Assembly (NCBI RefSeq): GCF_001953875.1
Contig: NZ_MQUR01000014.1
Coordinates: forward strand, 37,356-101,355
Direction: 5' to 3'
DNA: 64,000 nt
Origin: Streptomyces amritsarensis
GTDB lineage: Bacteria; Actinomycetota; Actinomycetes; Streptomycetales; Streptomycetaceae
The translations under genes were made by a program, and so were the position numbers. Positions 16,829-25,203 of the stretch are shown here, in pieces. The notes under the pieces are model-generated. The model worked only from the letters and a program-made list of their open reading frames with translations. It did not search any database and was not told the DNA's origin. Position 1 is the first letter of the stretch. Each line of letters opens with the position of its first letter.

Positions 16829-17695
16829 TCAGCCGGCGGCGAGCAGTACCGTTCCCGCGAGGGCCAGGCCGGCACCCGCCGCCTGGACGGTGCGCAGCCG
16901 CTCCTTGAGGACGGCGAAGGCGGCGAGCGCGGTGATCACCGGGTAGAGCGAGGACAGTACGGCGGCCATGGTGACCGGGCCGTTCTGGGCGGCGACGGAG
17001 TACGTGCCGTTCGCCGCGACGTCGGCCAGGCCGACGAAGGCCAGCGCGGGCAGCAGCCCCCACAGGATGCGCGGGCCGGTGCCCTCCGGGAGGGCGGGGA
17101 CACCGCGCCGGGACTGCGCCCAGAGGGCGGCGCCGCCGACGGCGACGTTGGTGACCCGCTGGACGAACAGGGCGAGGAAGAGCCCGGTGATGGTGGTGGA
17201 GGCCTGCGCGATCAGGGCCATCACCGCACCGAAGCCGAAGGCCGCGACCAGGGTGAGGACCACGGCCTGCCGCTGGACGGGGGCGCCGCGCAGCTCGGGG
17301 CCGCCGGCGAGGACGATGCCGACGACGGCCACGGCGATGCCGGCGAACTGGCCCGGGCCGGGCCGCTCGCCCAGCATCAGCCCGGCGGCGACGGGCACGA
17401 CCACGCCGAGGGAGCCGAGCGGCGAGACCACCCCCATCGGGCCGAGGGCCAGCGCCTTGTAGAAGCTGAGCATGGCCACCGGTCCGACGACGCCGGCGGC
17501 GACCGCGAACCACAGTCGGGGGTCGGCCTCGTGCCAGGCGCCGGTGGCGAGGACCAGGGCGCCGAGCACGACGACGGCGACGACCTGCGAGACGACCACC
17601 ACTGTGAGCGCCGGTATCTTGCGGGTCAGCAGCCCGCCGCCGAAGTCGGCGAGACCCCACAGCACGGCTGTGGCCAGGGCGAAGAGGGCGGTCAT
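16829..17695 (-). CDS. EamA/DMT family transporter
   Basis: 288 residues with about ten hydrophobic helices in two EamA halves. The first half opens MTALFALATAVLWGLADF and the second covers QAVVLTLVAAFGFGAVMAL through YPVITALAAFAVLKERLRTVQAAGAGLALAG, where YPVxTxLxAxxxLxE is the family motif. Such drug/metabolite transporters export amino acids or other small solutes. ATG 17695 has GGGG upstream and gives the standard N-terminus. It is divergent from an XRE-cupin regulator, a pairing that usually means regulation of the transporter by that regulator. Confidence 0.88.
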   Translation of the reverse strand: MTALFALATAVLWGLADFGGGLLTRKIPALTVVVVSQVVAVVVLGALVLATGAWHEADPRLWFAVAAGVVGPVAMLSFYKALALGPMGVVSPLGSLGVVVPVAAGLMLGERPGPGQFAGIAVAVVGIVLAGGPELRGAPVQRQAVVLTLVAAFGFGAVMALIAQASTTITGLFLALFVQRVTNVAVGGAALWAQSRRGVPALPEGTGPRILWGLLPALAFVGLADVAANGTYSVAAQNGPVTMAAVLSSLYPVITALAAFAVLKERLRTVQAAGAGLALAGTVLLAAG

Positions 17696-17799
17696 CGGGG
17701 GGCCTCGCAGTACAGTGCAGTGAACGCCGGAGTGCAGCATCGAATACGGAACACGTTAGTACACCCTGTTGGACTGCGTCATCCAGGATATTGGACGGA
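17696..17799. promoter_or_regulatory. Divergent promoter region with two pairs of direct repeats
   Basis: The 104-base gap between the EamA gene and the XRE-cupin gene is AT-richer than its surroundings. It holds AGTGCAG at 17714-17720 and 17731-17737 (17 bp apart) and TTGGAC at 17769-17774 and 17791-17796 (22 bp apart, about two helical turns). These are candidate operator half-sites for the divergent regulator. No confident -35/-10 pair was assigned. Confidence 0.35.
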
Positions 17800-18438
17800 A
17801 TGGTGTCGGATCTCGAACAGCTCACCCAGGCGCTCGCCCGGAACCTCAGGAGGTGGCGCGCGGAGCGCGGTTTCACACTGGACTCGCTGGCGGCCCGGGC
17901 CGGCGTGAGCCGCGGGATGATCATCCAGATCGAGCAGGCCCGTACGAACCCCAGTGTGGGCACCACGGTCAGGCTGGCCGACGCGCTGGGCGTCAGCATC
18001 TCCGCGCTCCTCGACTACGACCGCGGCCCGCAGGTCAGGGTCGTGGCGCCGGAGCAGGTGGTGCGGATCTGGTCGAGCGAGGCGGGCAGCTCGACGACCA
18101 TGCTGATCGGCACCGACGAGCGCGGGCCCATGGAGCTGTGGACCTGGCACCTGGTCCCGGGCGAGGGCACGGACTCCGTCCCCCACCCCTCCGGCACCAT
18201 CGAGATGCTGCACGTCACGGCCGGGGAGCTGACCCTGGTGGTCGGCGAGGAGGAGTTCCGCGTCCCCGCCGGGGCCGCGGCCGCCTTCGAGGCCAACCTC
18301 CCGCACTCCTACCGCAACGAAGGCTCCGTGCCGATGGAGATGACCCTCGCGGTGTCGGTCCCGCCCGTCTCCGCACCGGTACCCGCGACCGCCACCGCGC
18401 ACGCGCACGGCGGTGCGGCCGCGGGCCGGGACGGCTAG
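17800..18438 (+). CDS. XRE family regulator with C-terminal cupin
   Basis: 212 residues. An N-terminal helix-turn-helix (LARNLRRWRAERGFTLDSLAARAGVSRGMIIQIE, about 10-45) is followed by a cupin domain at about 80-190 with HVTAGELTLVVGEEEFRVPAGAAAAFEANLPH. This plan fits small-molecule-sensing repressors of transport or catabolic genes. It probably binds the divergent intergenic region and controls the EamA exporter. ATG 17800 is preferred; TTG 17791 and GTG 17803 are alternatives, and the ribosome site (GGACGGA) is poor. The C-terminal 25 residues are an Ala/His tail. Confidence 0.88.
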   Translation: MVSDLEQLTQALARNLRRWRAERGFTLDSLAARAGVSRGMIIQIEQARTNPSVGTTVRLADALGVSISALLDYDRGPQVRVVAPEQVVRIWSSEAGSSTTMLIGTDERGPMELWTWHLVPGEGTDSVPHPSGTIEMLHVTAGELTLVVGEEEFRVPAGAAAAFEANLPHSYRNEGSVPMEMTLAVSVPPVSAPVPATATAHAHGGAAAGRDG

Positions 18439-18499
18439 AGCTGTGGCCGGCAACGGCGTGCCGGGCGGCGCGACCCGGTGAACCTTGCCGGTCACAGCA

Positions 18500-18904
18500 C
18501 TAGAGAGCCGGGATCTCGATCGCCGGGCAGCGGTCCATGACCATCGTCAGCCCGGCCTCGCGGGTCCGGTCGAAGGCGGCCTCGTCGATCACGCCGAGCT
18601 GGAACCAGACGGCCTCGGCGCCGACGGCGGCCGCCTGGTCGGCCACCGCCCCGGCCAGCTCGCTGTTCACGAAGACGTCCACCACGTCCACCTTGAACGG
18701 GATCGCCTCCAGCGAGGCGTAGCCCGGCTCGCCGTGCACGGTCTCGGCCTTGGGGTGCACGGGAACCACGCGCTTGCCGTACTGCTGGAGCACGCGGGCC
18801 ACCCCGTAGGCCGCCCGGTCCCTGTTGTTCGAGAGGCCCACCACGGCCCAGGTGTCGCCGAGCTCGGTGAGGATCTTGCGGATGGTTGCCGGATCGCCGT
18901 ACAC
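18500..18904 (-). CDS. CoA-binding domain protein (YccU type)
   Basis: 134-residue single Rossmann domain of the CoA_binding_2 family. WAVVGLSNNRDRAAYGVARVLQQYG is the nucleotide-binding start, VVPVHPKAETVHGEPGYASLEAIP the middle, and VWFQLGVIDEAAFDRTREAGLTMVMDRCPAIE the end, with the conserved Asp-Arg-Cys-Pro. Binds CoA or a derivative; physiological role unknown. Start GTG 18904. It faces away from YigZ, with 167 bases between. Confidence 0.88.
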   Translation of the reverse strand: MYGDPATIRKILTELGDTWAVVGLSNNRDRAAYGVARVLQQYGKRVVPVHPKAETVHGEPGYASLEAIPFKVDVVDVFVNSELAGAVADQAAAVGAEAVWFQLGVIDEAAFDRTREAGLTMVMDRCPAIEIPAL

Positions 18905-19071
18905 GCGTGCCGCCTCCTGCTGCTGTCTGCCGTCGTCTGCCGGTCAGGCGCAACAACCGAAAACCCGCACGTCCGATTCCCGCCGACGCTCTTGGGGACG
19001 CCTGCGCTTCGGGTCCCGTCCCTGCACCAGCGGCGGCCGGGGCCGCCACGGCCACGGACTAGGGTGGAGCG

Positions 19072-19698
19072 GTGAAGGCAGACCAGTACGTGACGGTGGC
19101 CCGTGAGGGTGCGCACGAGTCGGAGATCAACCGCTCGCGCTTCCTGTGTTCGCTCGCGCCCGCCGCGACCGAGCAGGAGGCGCAGGAGTTCGTCGCGCGC
19201 ATCCGCAAGGAGCACCCCACCGCCACGCACAACTGCTACGCCTACGTCATCGGGGCCGACGCCGCCGTCCAGAAGGCCAGCGACGACGGGGAGCCCGGCG
19301 GCACCGCCGGGGTGCCCATGCTGCAGATGCTCATGCGCCGCGACGTCCGCTACGCCGTCGCCGTCGTCACCCGCTACTACGGCGGCGTGAAGCTCGGCGC
19401 CGGCGGGCTGATACGCGCCTACGGCGGTGTCGTCGGCGAGGCCCTCGACGAGCTCGGCACCGTCACCCGGCGCCGCTACCGGCTGGCCACCGTCACCGTC
19501 GACCACCAGCGGGCCGGCAAGACGCAGAACGACCTGCGCTCCACCGGCCGGACCGTGGTGGACCTGCGCTACGGGGCCGCCGTGGAGATCGAGGTCGCCC
19601 TGCCCGAGGCCGACCTGCCCGCCTTCGAGGCCTGGCTCGCCGACACCACGGCCGGCAGCGCCGCCCTGACCCTCGGCGGGGAGACGTACGCGCCCTGA
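19072..19698 (+). CDS. YigZ/IMPACT family protein (UPF0029)
   Basis: 208 residues. The UPF0029 (Impact N) domain covers about 15-125 with the markers SRFLCSLAP, HNCYAYVIG, SDDGEPGGTAGVPML and VTRYYGGVKLGAGGLIRAYG, followed by a DUF1949 domain. Bacterial members are thought to act in or near translation, or as proline-dipeptidase-like proteins, without settled function. Start GTG 19072. It is 85 bases upstream of sbcD on the same strand. Confidence 0.92.
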   Translation: MKADQYVTVAREGAHESEINRSRFLCSLAPAATEQEAQEFVARIRKEHPTATHNCYAYVIGADAAVQKASDDGEPGGTAGVPMLQMLMRRDVRYAVAVVTRYYGGVKLGAGGLIRAYGGVVGEALDELGTVTRRRYRLATVTVDHQRAGKTQNDLRSTGRTVVDLRYGAAVEIEVALPEADLPAFEAWLADTTAGSAALTLGGETYAP

Positions 19699-19783
19699 GC
19701 GCCCCCGGGGACGGGTTAGCGTAGTGGGGTTCAGCGAGCGGGAGACGACCAGGGGGAGACGGCATGTGCGGCGGTGCCGGCGA

Positions 19784-20953
19784 GTGAAGTTCCTGCACAC
19801 CTCCGACTGGCACCTCGGCCGGGCCTTCCACCGGGTGAACCTGCTCGGCGCCCAGGCCGCCTTCGTGGACCACCTCGTCGAGACGGTCCGCACGCACGGG
19901 GTCGACGCCGTCCTCGTCGCCGGCGACGTCTACGACCGTGCCGTGCCCCCGCTGCCCGCCGTCGAGCTGTACGACCGGGCCCTGCACCGGCTCGCCGACC
20001 TCGGGGTGCCCACCGTCATGATCTCCGGCAACCACGACTCCGCCCGCCGCCTCGGCGTCGGCGCCGGGCTGATCGGCCGCGCCGGGATCCACCTGCGGAC
20101 CGACCCGGCCGGCTGCGCCGACCCCGTCGTACTGGCCGACGTACACGGTGATGTGGCCTTCTACGGGCTGCCGTACCTGGAGCCGGCCCTGGTCAAGGAC
20201 GAGTTCGCCGCACGGAAGGTCAGCCACGAGGCGGTCCTCGGCGCGGCCATGGACCGGATCCGGGCCGACCTCGCCACCCGCCCGCCCGGCACCCGCTCCG
20301 TCGTCCTGGCGCACGCCTTCGTCACCGGCGGGCAGGCCAGCGACAGCGAGCGCGACATCAGCGTCGGCGGCGTCGAGGCCGTGCCCGCCTCCGTCTTCGA
20401 CGGGGTGGACTACGCCGCCCTCGGCCACCTCCACGGCTGCCAGACGATCAACGAACGGGTCCGCTACTCCGGTTCCCCGCTCGCCTACTCCTTCTCCGAG
20501 GCGGACCACCGCAAGACCATGTGGCTCGTCGAACTGGGCGCGCAGGGAGAGATCGCCGCCGCCGAGCGCATCGACACCCCCGTACCGCGCGCCCTCGCGA
20601 GGCTGCGCGGACGCATCGACGACCTGCTCGACGACCCGGCGTACACCGTGCACGAGGACGCGTGGGTGGAGGCCACCCTCACCGACCCGGTCCGCCCCGA
20701 GGACCCCATGGCCCGCCTCGCCGCCCGCTTCCCGCACACCCTCACCCTGGCCTTCGACCCAGAAGGCCGTCGTGAGGACACCGGGGCCTCCTACGCGCAG
20801 CGGCTCCACGGCCGCACCGACCAGCAGATCGCCGAGGACTTCGTCGCCCACGTGCGCGGCGGCGGCCACCCCGACGAGGCCGAACGGGCCGTCCTCCAAG
20901 GCGCCTTCGACGACGTCCGCGCCGACGACAGCCGCCGGGAGACCCACCGATGA
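19784..20953 (+). CDS. sbcD: Exonuclease subunit SbcD
   Basis: 389-residue Mre11-type metallophosphoesterase, the nuclease subunit of the SbcCD complex that cleaves hairpins and DNA ends. Metal-binding motifs are visible in order: HTSDWHLGR (Asp8, His10), VAGDVYDR, ISGNHDSARRLG, VLAHAFV and GHLHGCQ. GTG 19784 gives the canonical VKFLHTSDWHLGR start; an in-frame GTG at 19766 has a better-spaced GGGGGAG ribosome site and would add six residues, so the true start may be there. The stop overlaps the sbcC ATG (ATGA), showing translational coupling. Confidence 0.95.
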   Translation: MKFLHTSDWHLGRAFHRVNLLGAQAAFVDHLVETVRTHGVDAVLVAGDVYDRAVPPLPAVELYDRALHRLADLGVPTVMISGNHDSARRLGVGAGLIGRAGIHLRTDPAGCADPVVLADVHGDVAFYGLPYLEPALVKDEFAARKVSHEAVLGAAMDRIRADLATRPPGTRSVVLAHAFVTGGQASDSERDISVGGVEAVPASVFDGVDYAALGHLHGCQTINERVRYSGSPLAYSFSEADHRKTMWLVELGAQGEIAAAERIDTPVPRALARLRGRIDDLLDDPAYTVHEDAWVEATLTDPVRPEDPMARLAARFPHTLTLAFDPEGRREDTGASYAQRLHGRTDQQIAEDFVAHVRGGGHPDEAERAVLQGAFDDVRADDSRRETHR

Positions 20954-23900
20954 GGCTGCACCGGCTGGCCGTCACCGCCTTCGGGCCGTTCGCCGACCCC
21001 CAGGAGATCGACTTCGACGCCCTGTCCGGCGCCGGGATCTTCCTGCTGCACGGTCCCACGGGCGCGGGGAAGACCTCCGTGCTCGACGCCGTCTGCTACG
21101 CCCTCTACGGTTCCGTGCCCGGCGCCCGCCAGGCCCCCGGCACCAGCCTGCGCAGCGACCACGCCGCCCCCGGCACCCCGACCGAGGTCACCCTCGAACT
21201 CACCGCGGGCGGCCGCCGCCTGGAGATCACCCGCCGCCCCGAGCAGGAGCGCCCCAAGAAGCGCGGCACCGGCACCACCAAGGACAAGGCCCAGAGCCGG
21301 CTGCGCGAGCACACCGGCGACGGCTGGACAGCACTCAGCCGCTCCCACCAGGAGATCGGCGAGGAGATCGAGCACCTGCTCGGCATGAGCCGCGAGCAGT
21401 TCTGCCAGGTCGTGCTGTTGCCGCAGGGGGAGTTCGCCCGGTTCCTGCGCGCCGACGAGGCGGCCCGCGGCCGGCTCCTCGGCCGACTCTTCGACACCCG
21501 CCGCTTCGCGGCCGTCGAAACCCTGCTCGGGGAGCGGCGCCGGGCCGCCGAGGCCAGGGTCCGGGCCGGCGACGAAAAGGTGCTCCACACCGCCCAGCGA
21601 CTCGCCCAGGCCGCCGGGGACAGCGCCGACCTGCGGGCCTGGCCGCTGCCCGGACACCAGCCGGGAGACCCCGGGCTGGCCGGAGCGGTCCGCGCCTGGG
21701 CGGCCGTCGCCCGCTGCTCGGCCCGGGAAAGGCTGGACGTCGCCGAATACGCCCTGGCCGCCGTCGAAGGCCGGCACGCCGCCGCCCGGCGGGCCGCCGA
21801 GGACGCGCGCGAGCTCGACCGGCTCCAGCGCCGACACGCGGAGACCGCCCGCCGGGCCGCCCTGCTCGCCGAGGCGGAGCCCGAGCGCGAGCGCGTGCGC
21901 GCCCTGCTGGACAGGGCCCGGCGCGCAGCCATGGTGGCGCCCGCCCTGGAGCTGCGCGGCGCGGCTTCCTCGGCACACCTCGCCGCCGCGCACGCCGAGA
22001 CGGCGGCGCGCGCGGAACTGCCGCCCCCGCTGCGCGAGGCGGGCGCCGATCAGCTGGCCGCCGTCGAGCAGCGGCTGCGCGAGGAGCTCGGCGCGCTCGG
22101 CGCCGCCCACCGCGCCGAGCAGCGCAGCGCCGAGATCGGCCGCGAACGGGCCGACCTGGAACGGGAGTCCCGGGCAGCCGAGGAGCAGCACCAGGAGTCC
22201 GCCGAGTGGCTGGCGCGCTGGGACGAGACCCGCACCGCCCTCCAGGAACGGGCGGACGCCGCCCAGCAGGCCGCCACCCTGGCCGAGCAGCTCGCGGGCC
22301 GGCTGGAACCGGCCCGGATGAACCTCAGCGCCGCTCGCAGGCGGGACGAGTTCGCGGCCGAAGCGGAACGCGCCGAGGCCGAACTGCTCGACCTGCGCGA
22401 GGAGTCGGCAGCCGCCCGGGAGAGCTGGCTTCAGCTGAAGGAGGCCCGGCTGCGCGGAATCGCCGCCGAGCTCGCCGAGGCACTGGTGGCCGGGGAGGCC
22501 TGTACGGTGTGCGGCTCCGCGGAGCACCCCGCTCCGGCCCGCCCCGCCCCCGGCCACGTGGACCGCGCCGCCGAGGACGCCGCCCACGCCGCCTTCGAAC
22601 AGGCCGAGCAGGCCCGCTCCGCCGTCGAACGCCGGCTTGCCGCCGCCCGGGAGGCCCGCGCCGAGGCCGCTTCCGCGGCCGGGGAGGCCACCACCGCCGA
22701 ACTCCTCTCCCTCACCGCGGACCTGAGCGCCCGGCACGCCGCCGCCCACGCCGCGGCCGCCGGCCTGCACGCCGCCCGCGAGCAGCTCGCCCGCGCCGAA
22801 CGGGAGCACGCCGCGCGCAGCGCCGACCGGCTCGACGCCGAGACCCGGGCCGCCGCCCGGGCCTCCCGCCGCGAGGCCCTGGACCGGGAACAGGCCTCGC
22901 TGGAGGCCGAACTCGCCCTGGTGCGGCGTGACGCTCCCACCGTCGCGGCCCGTGCCCGGACCCTGGAGGACCGGGTCCGGATGGTCGCCTCGGCCGCGGC
23001 CTGCCTGCGCCGGGCCGAGACGGCGGCCGCCCGGCTGAAAGAGGCCGACGACCAGCTGGCCGACGCCGCCTTCAAGGCCGGCTTCGACACCGTCGAGGCC
23101 GCCGCCGACGCCGTCCTGCCCGAGTACGAACGCACCGCGCTCCAACACAGGTTGGACACCTGGCAGGCGGAAGAGGCCCTCCTGGCGGACCGCCTCGGCG
23201 AGAGCGGCACCGCCGAGGCGGCGGCGCAGCCTCCGGCCGCACCGGACGCGGCCGAGGCGTACGCGGCCGCGGCCGCGGCGAAGCTGCGTACCGCAGGCTC
23301 CGCCTGCGACGCGGCCCGGGTCCGCTGCACCGAGCTGGACCGGCTCTCCCGGCAGATGGAGCAGGAACTGCGCGCGCTCGGCCCGCTGCGCGAGGACTAC
23401 GACCGGGTGGCCCGGCTGGCCGGACTGACCGCGGGCACCTCCGCCGACAACGAGCGCAGGATGCGCCTGGAGGCCTACGTGCTGGCCGCCCGCCTGGAGC
23501 AGGTGGCCGCCGCCGCGACGGTACGGCTGCTGCGGATGTCCGGCGGCCGCTACACCCTGGTCCACTCCGACGCGCGAGCGGGCGGACGCGGGCGTTCCGG
23601 CCTCGGGCTGCACGTGGTCGACGCGTGGACCGGCAGCGAGCGGGACACCGCCACCCTGTCCGGCGGCGAGACCTTCTTCGCCTCGCTGTCCCTCGCGCTG
23701 GGCCTCGCCGACGTGGTCACCGACGAGGCGGGCGGCACCCGCCTCGACACCCTGTTCATCGACGAGGGCTTCGGCAGCCTCGACGACCAGGCCCTGGACG
23801 AGGTGCTCGACGTGCTGGACTCCCTGCGCGAACGGGACCGCAGTGTCGGCATCGTCAGCCACGTCGCCGACCTGCGCACCCGCGTCCAGGCGCAGCTGGA

Positions 23901-23961
23901 GATCGTCAAGCAGCGCGGCGGATCGGTGGTGCGCCACCGCACGGCGGCACTCACGGACTGA
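20950..23961 (+). CDS. sbcC: Exonuclease subunit SbcC (Rad50-like ATPase)
   Basis: 1003-residue SMC-like ATPase partner of SbcD. Walker A GPTGAGKT is at 35-42. The long Ala/Glu/Arg-rich coiled-coil arms run over about 200-880 and are broken by a zinc hook, CTVCGSAEHP, with Cys518 and Cys521. The ABC signature begins LSGGET near 903 and Walker B LFIDEGFGSLDDQ lies near 931. MRLHRLAVTAFGPFAD is the standard N-terminus. The gene is slightly smaller than E. coli SbcC. Function: ATP-driven processing of hairpins and blocked DNA ends. Confidence 0.96.
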   Translation: MRLHRLAVTAFGPFADPQEIDFDALSGAGIFLLHGPTGAGKTSVLDAVCYALYGSVPGARQAPGTSLRSDHAAPGTPTEVTLELTAGGRRLEITRRPEQERPKKRGTGTTKDKAQSRLREHTGDGWTALSRSHQEIGEEIEHLLGMSREQFCQVVLLPQGEFARFLRADEAARGRLLGRLFDTRRFAAVETLLGERRRAAEARVRAGDEKVLHTAQRLAQAAGDSADLRAWPLPGHQPGDPGLAGAVRAWAAVARCSARERLDVAEYALAAVEGRHAAARRAAEDARELDRLQRRHAETARRAALLAEAEPERERVRALLDRARRAAMVAPALELRGAASSAHLAAAHAETAARAELPPPLREAGADQLAAVEQRLREELGALGAAHRAEQRSAEIGRERADLERESRAAEEQHQESAEWLARWDETRTALQERADAAQQAATLAEQLAGRLEPARMNLSAARRRDEFAAEAERAEAELLDLREESAAARESWLQLKEARLRGIAAELAEALVAGEACTVCGSAEHPAPARPAPGHVDRAAEDAAHAAFEQAEQARSAVERRLAAAREARAEAASAAGEATTAELLSLTADLSARHAAAHAAAAGLHAAREQLARAEREHAARSADRLDAETRAAARASRREALDREQASLEAELALVRRDAPTVAARARTLEDRVRMVASAAACLRRAETAAARLKEADDQLADAAFKAGFDTVEAAADAVLPEYERTALQHRLDTWQAEEALLADRLGESGTAEAAAQPPAAPDAAEAYAAAAAAKLRTAGSACDAARVRCTELDRLSRQMEQELRALGPLREDYDRVARLAGLTAGTSADNERRMRLEAYVLAARLEQVAAAATVRLLRMSGGRYTLVHSDARAGGRGRSGLGLHVVDAWTGSERDTATLSGGETFFASLSLALGLADVVTDEAGGTRLDTLFIDEGFGSLDDQALDEVLDVLDSLRERDRSVGIVSHVADLRTRVQAQLEIVKQRGGSVVRHRTAALTD

Positions 23962-24031
23962 GCAGCTCCGGCCGGCGAACGGGCCGATCGGGCGGCGGGC
24001 CGGCTCACGGGCCGCGCGGGCCCGGGCCAGC

Positions 24032-24478
24032 TCACGGGCTGAGCGGGCGGCGGGGCAGCGGCGAGGAGTAGACGATGCTCGTCGTCACCGAGCCGAGTCC
24101 CGAGATCCGGCCGGTGACCTCCTCGAGGTGTCCCATCGAGCGGGTCGCGACCTTGAGGACGAAGCAGTCGTCGCCCGTGACGTGATGGGCCTCCAGGATC
24201 TCCGGGGTGGCCTCCAGGAAGTCGTGGAACGGCTTGTAGTTGCCGTGCGGATAGCGCAGCCGCACCAGCGCGAGGATGGACTTGCCGAGCTTCTCCGGGT
24301 CCACGACGGCCGTGTAGCCGGTGATCACACCGGCTTCCTCCAGCCGGCGGACCCGCTCGGTGACGGCGCTCGCGGACATGGACACGGTGCGGGCGAGCTC
24401 GGTGAAGCTGGCGCGGCCGTCCCGCTGGAGCGCTTCGAGGATCCGCCAGTCGGTGGCGTCAGGGGAATAGTCGGTCAT
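24032..24478 (-). CDS. Lrp/AsnC family transcriptional regulator
   Basis: 148 residues: an N-terminal AsnC helix-turn-helix (ATDWRILEALQRDGRASFTELARTVSMSASAVTERVRRLE, about 8-47) and a C-terminal RAM/ligand domain (ILALVRLRYPHGNYKPFHDFLEATPEILEAHHVTGDDCFVLKV). Family members sense amino acids. It is divergent from a rhodanese gene and the gap carries a 13-bp inverted repeat, so it probably controls that gene and itself. ATG 24478. Confidence 0.94.
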   Translation of the reverse strand: MTDYSPDATDWRILEALQRDGRASFTELARTVSMSASAVTERVRRLEEAGVITGYTAVVDPEKLGKSILALVRLRYPHGNYKPFHDFLEATPEILEAHHVTGDDCFVLKVATRSMGHLEEVTGRISGLGSVTTSIVYSSPLPRRPLSP

Positions 24479-24494
24479 GGGGCAGGTGTAGCAG

Positions 24495-24534
24495 GGGATT
24501 CCCCGGCGAGACAAGGAAAAGGCCGGGGAAACCC
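24495..24534. promoter_or_regulatory. 13-bp inverted repeat, candidate Lrp operator
   Basis: GGGATTCCCCGGC at 24495-24507 and GCCGGGGAAACCC at 24522-24534 match as inverted repeats at 12 of 13 positions, with 14 bases between (27 bp centre to centre). It ends two bases before the -35 box of the rhodanese gene, a good place for a regulator from the divergent lrp gene. Confidence 0.55.
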
Positions 24535-24536
24535 AC

Positions 24537-24565
24537 TTCCTGGGGTGATCAACAGATCGTAGATT
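24537..24565 (+). promoter_or_regulatory. Sigma70-like promoter of the rhodanese gene, probably leaderless
   Basis: TTCCTG (24537-24542), a 17-base spacer, TAGATT (24560-24565). The expected transcription start, six to eight bases on, falls at the ATG at 24573, and no Shine-Dalgarno sequence precedes that ATG. Confidence 0.5.
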
Positions 24566-24572
24566 TCTGGCC

Positions 24573-25088
24573 ATGACGACGACGCAGAACGCCTCCTCCG
24601 CCTCCGCCGCCACCAACCCCGTGCTCCGCGTGCCCCCGGCCTCCCCGGCCGCGGCCGCCGCGTACTTCGCTGCGAGCCTGGCCTTCCACGCGGACGTCTC
24701 CGATGTCGCGAGCGCCTTCAAGGCCCACCGCGAGTCGGGCGCCGAGCTGGGCTTCCAGCTGGTCGACTCCCGCTCCACGCCCTCGTGGGACCAGGCGCAC
24801 GTGCCCGGTGCGATCCACCTGCCCACCGCCCTCGTCCCCGAGCAGGCCGAGCGGCTCCTGGACAAGAACCTGCCCGTGGTGACCTACTGCTGGGGCCCCG
24901 GCTGCAACGGCGCCACCCGATCCGCCCTCGCCCTGGCCGAACTCGGCTTCCAGGTCAAGGAGATGCTCGGCGGCATCGAGTACTGGATCCGCGAGGGCTT
25001 CGAGGTCGAGACCTGGCAGGGCGTGCAGCGGCGCGGCGAGGCCGACCCGCTGACCGCGCCGACCGACTCGGACGCCTGCGGCTGCTGA
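24573..25088 (+). CDS. Rhodanese-like sulfurtransferase
   Basis: 171-residue single rhodanese domain. LVDSRSTPSWDQAHVPGAIHLP is the standard N-terminal motif, and the active loop is in CWGPGCNGATRSA, where the second Cys with CxGxxR geometry is the persulfide carrier. The domain ends MLGGIEYWIREGFEVET. Product ends in a Cys-Gly-Cys tail (SDACGC) that could also carry sulfur or bind metal. Controlled probably by the divergent Lrp regulator. A strong bidirectional terminator follows. Confidence 0.9.
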   Translation: MTTTQNASSASAATNPVLRVPPASPAAAAAYFAASLAFHADVSDVASAFKAHRESGAELGFQLVDSRSTPSWDQAHVPGAIHLPTALVPEQAERLLDKNLPVVTYCWGPGCNGATRSALALAELGFQVKEMLGGIEYWIREGFEVETWQGVQRRGEADPLTAPTDSDACGC

Positions 25089-25102
25089 CGCAGCCGCCCC
25101 GC

Positions 25103-25146
25103 GCGCACGGGCCGCCCCCTCCCGCGGGAGGGGGCGGCCCGTGCGC
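25103..25146. terminator. Bidirectional terminator, 44-nt perfect palindrome
   Basis: GCGCACGGGCCGCCCCCTCCC, GC, then the exact complement: 22 bp without mismatch, between the convergent rhodanese and DUF885 genes. Confidence 0.8.
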
Positions 25147-25203
25147 CGTGCGCCGTGCGTGGTCAGGCGTCCGCCGTCCGCCGGCCGGTGCCGCCCGGCG
25201 CCG

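Noticed and set aside
19764..19800. ATG 19764 as a start for sbcD
   Set aside because: It is out of frame with the HTSDWHLGR motif.
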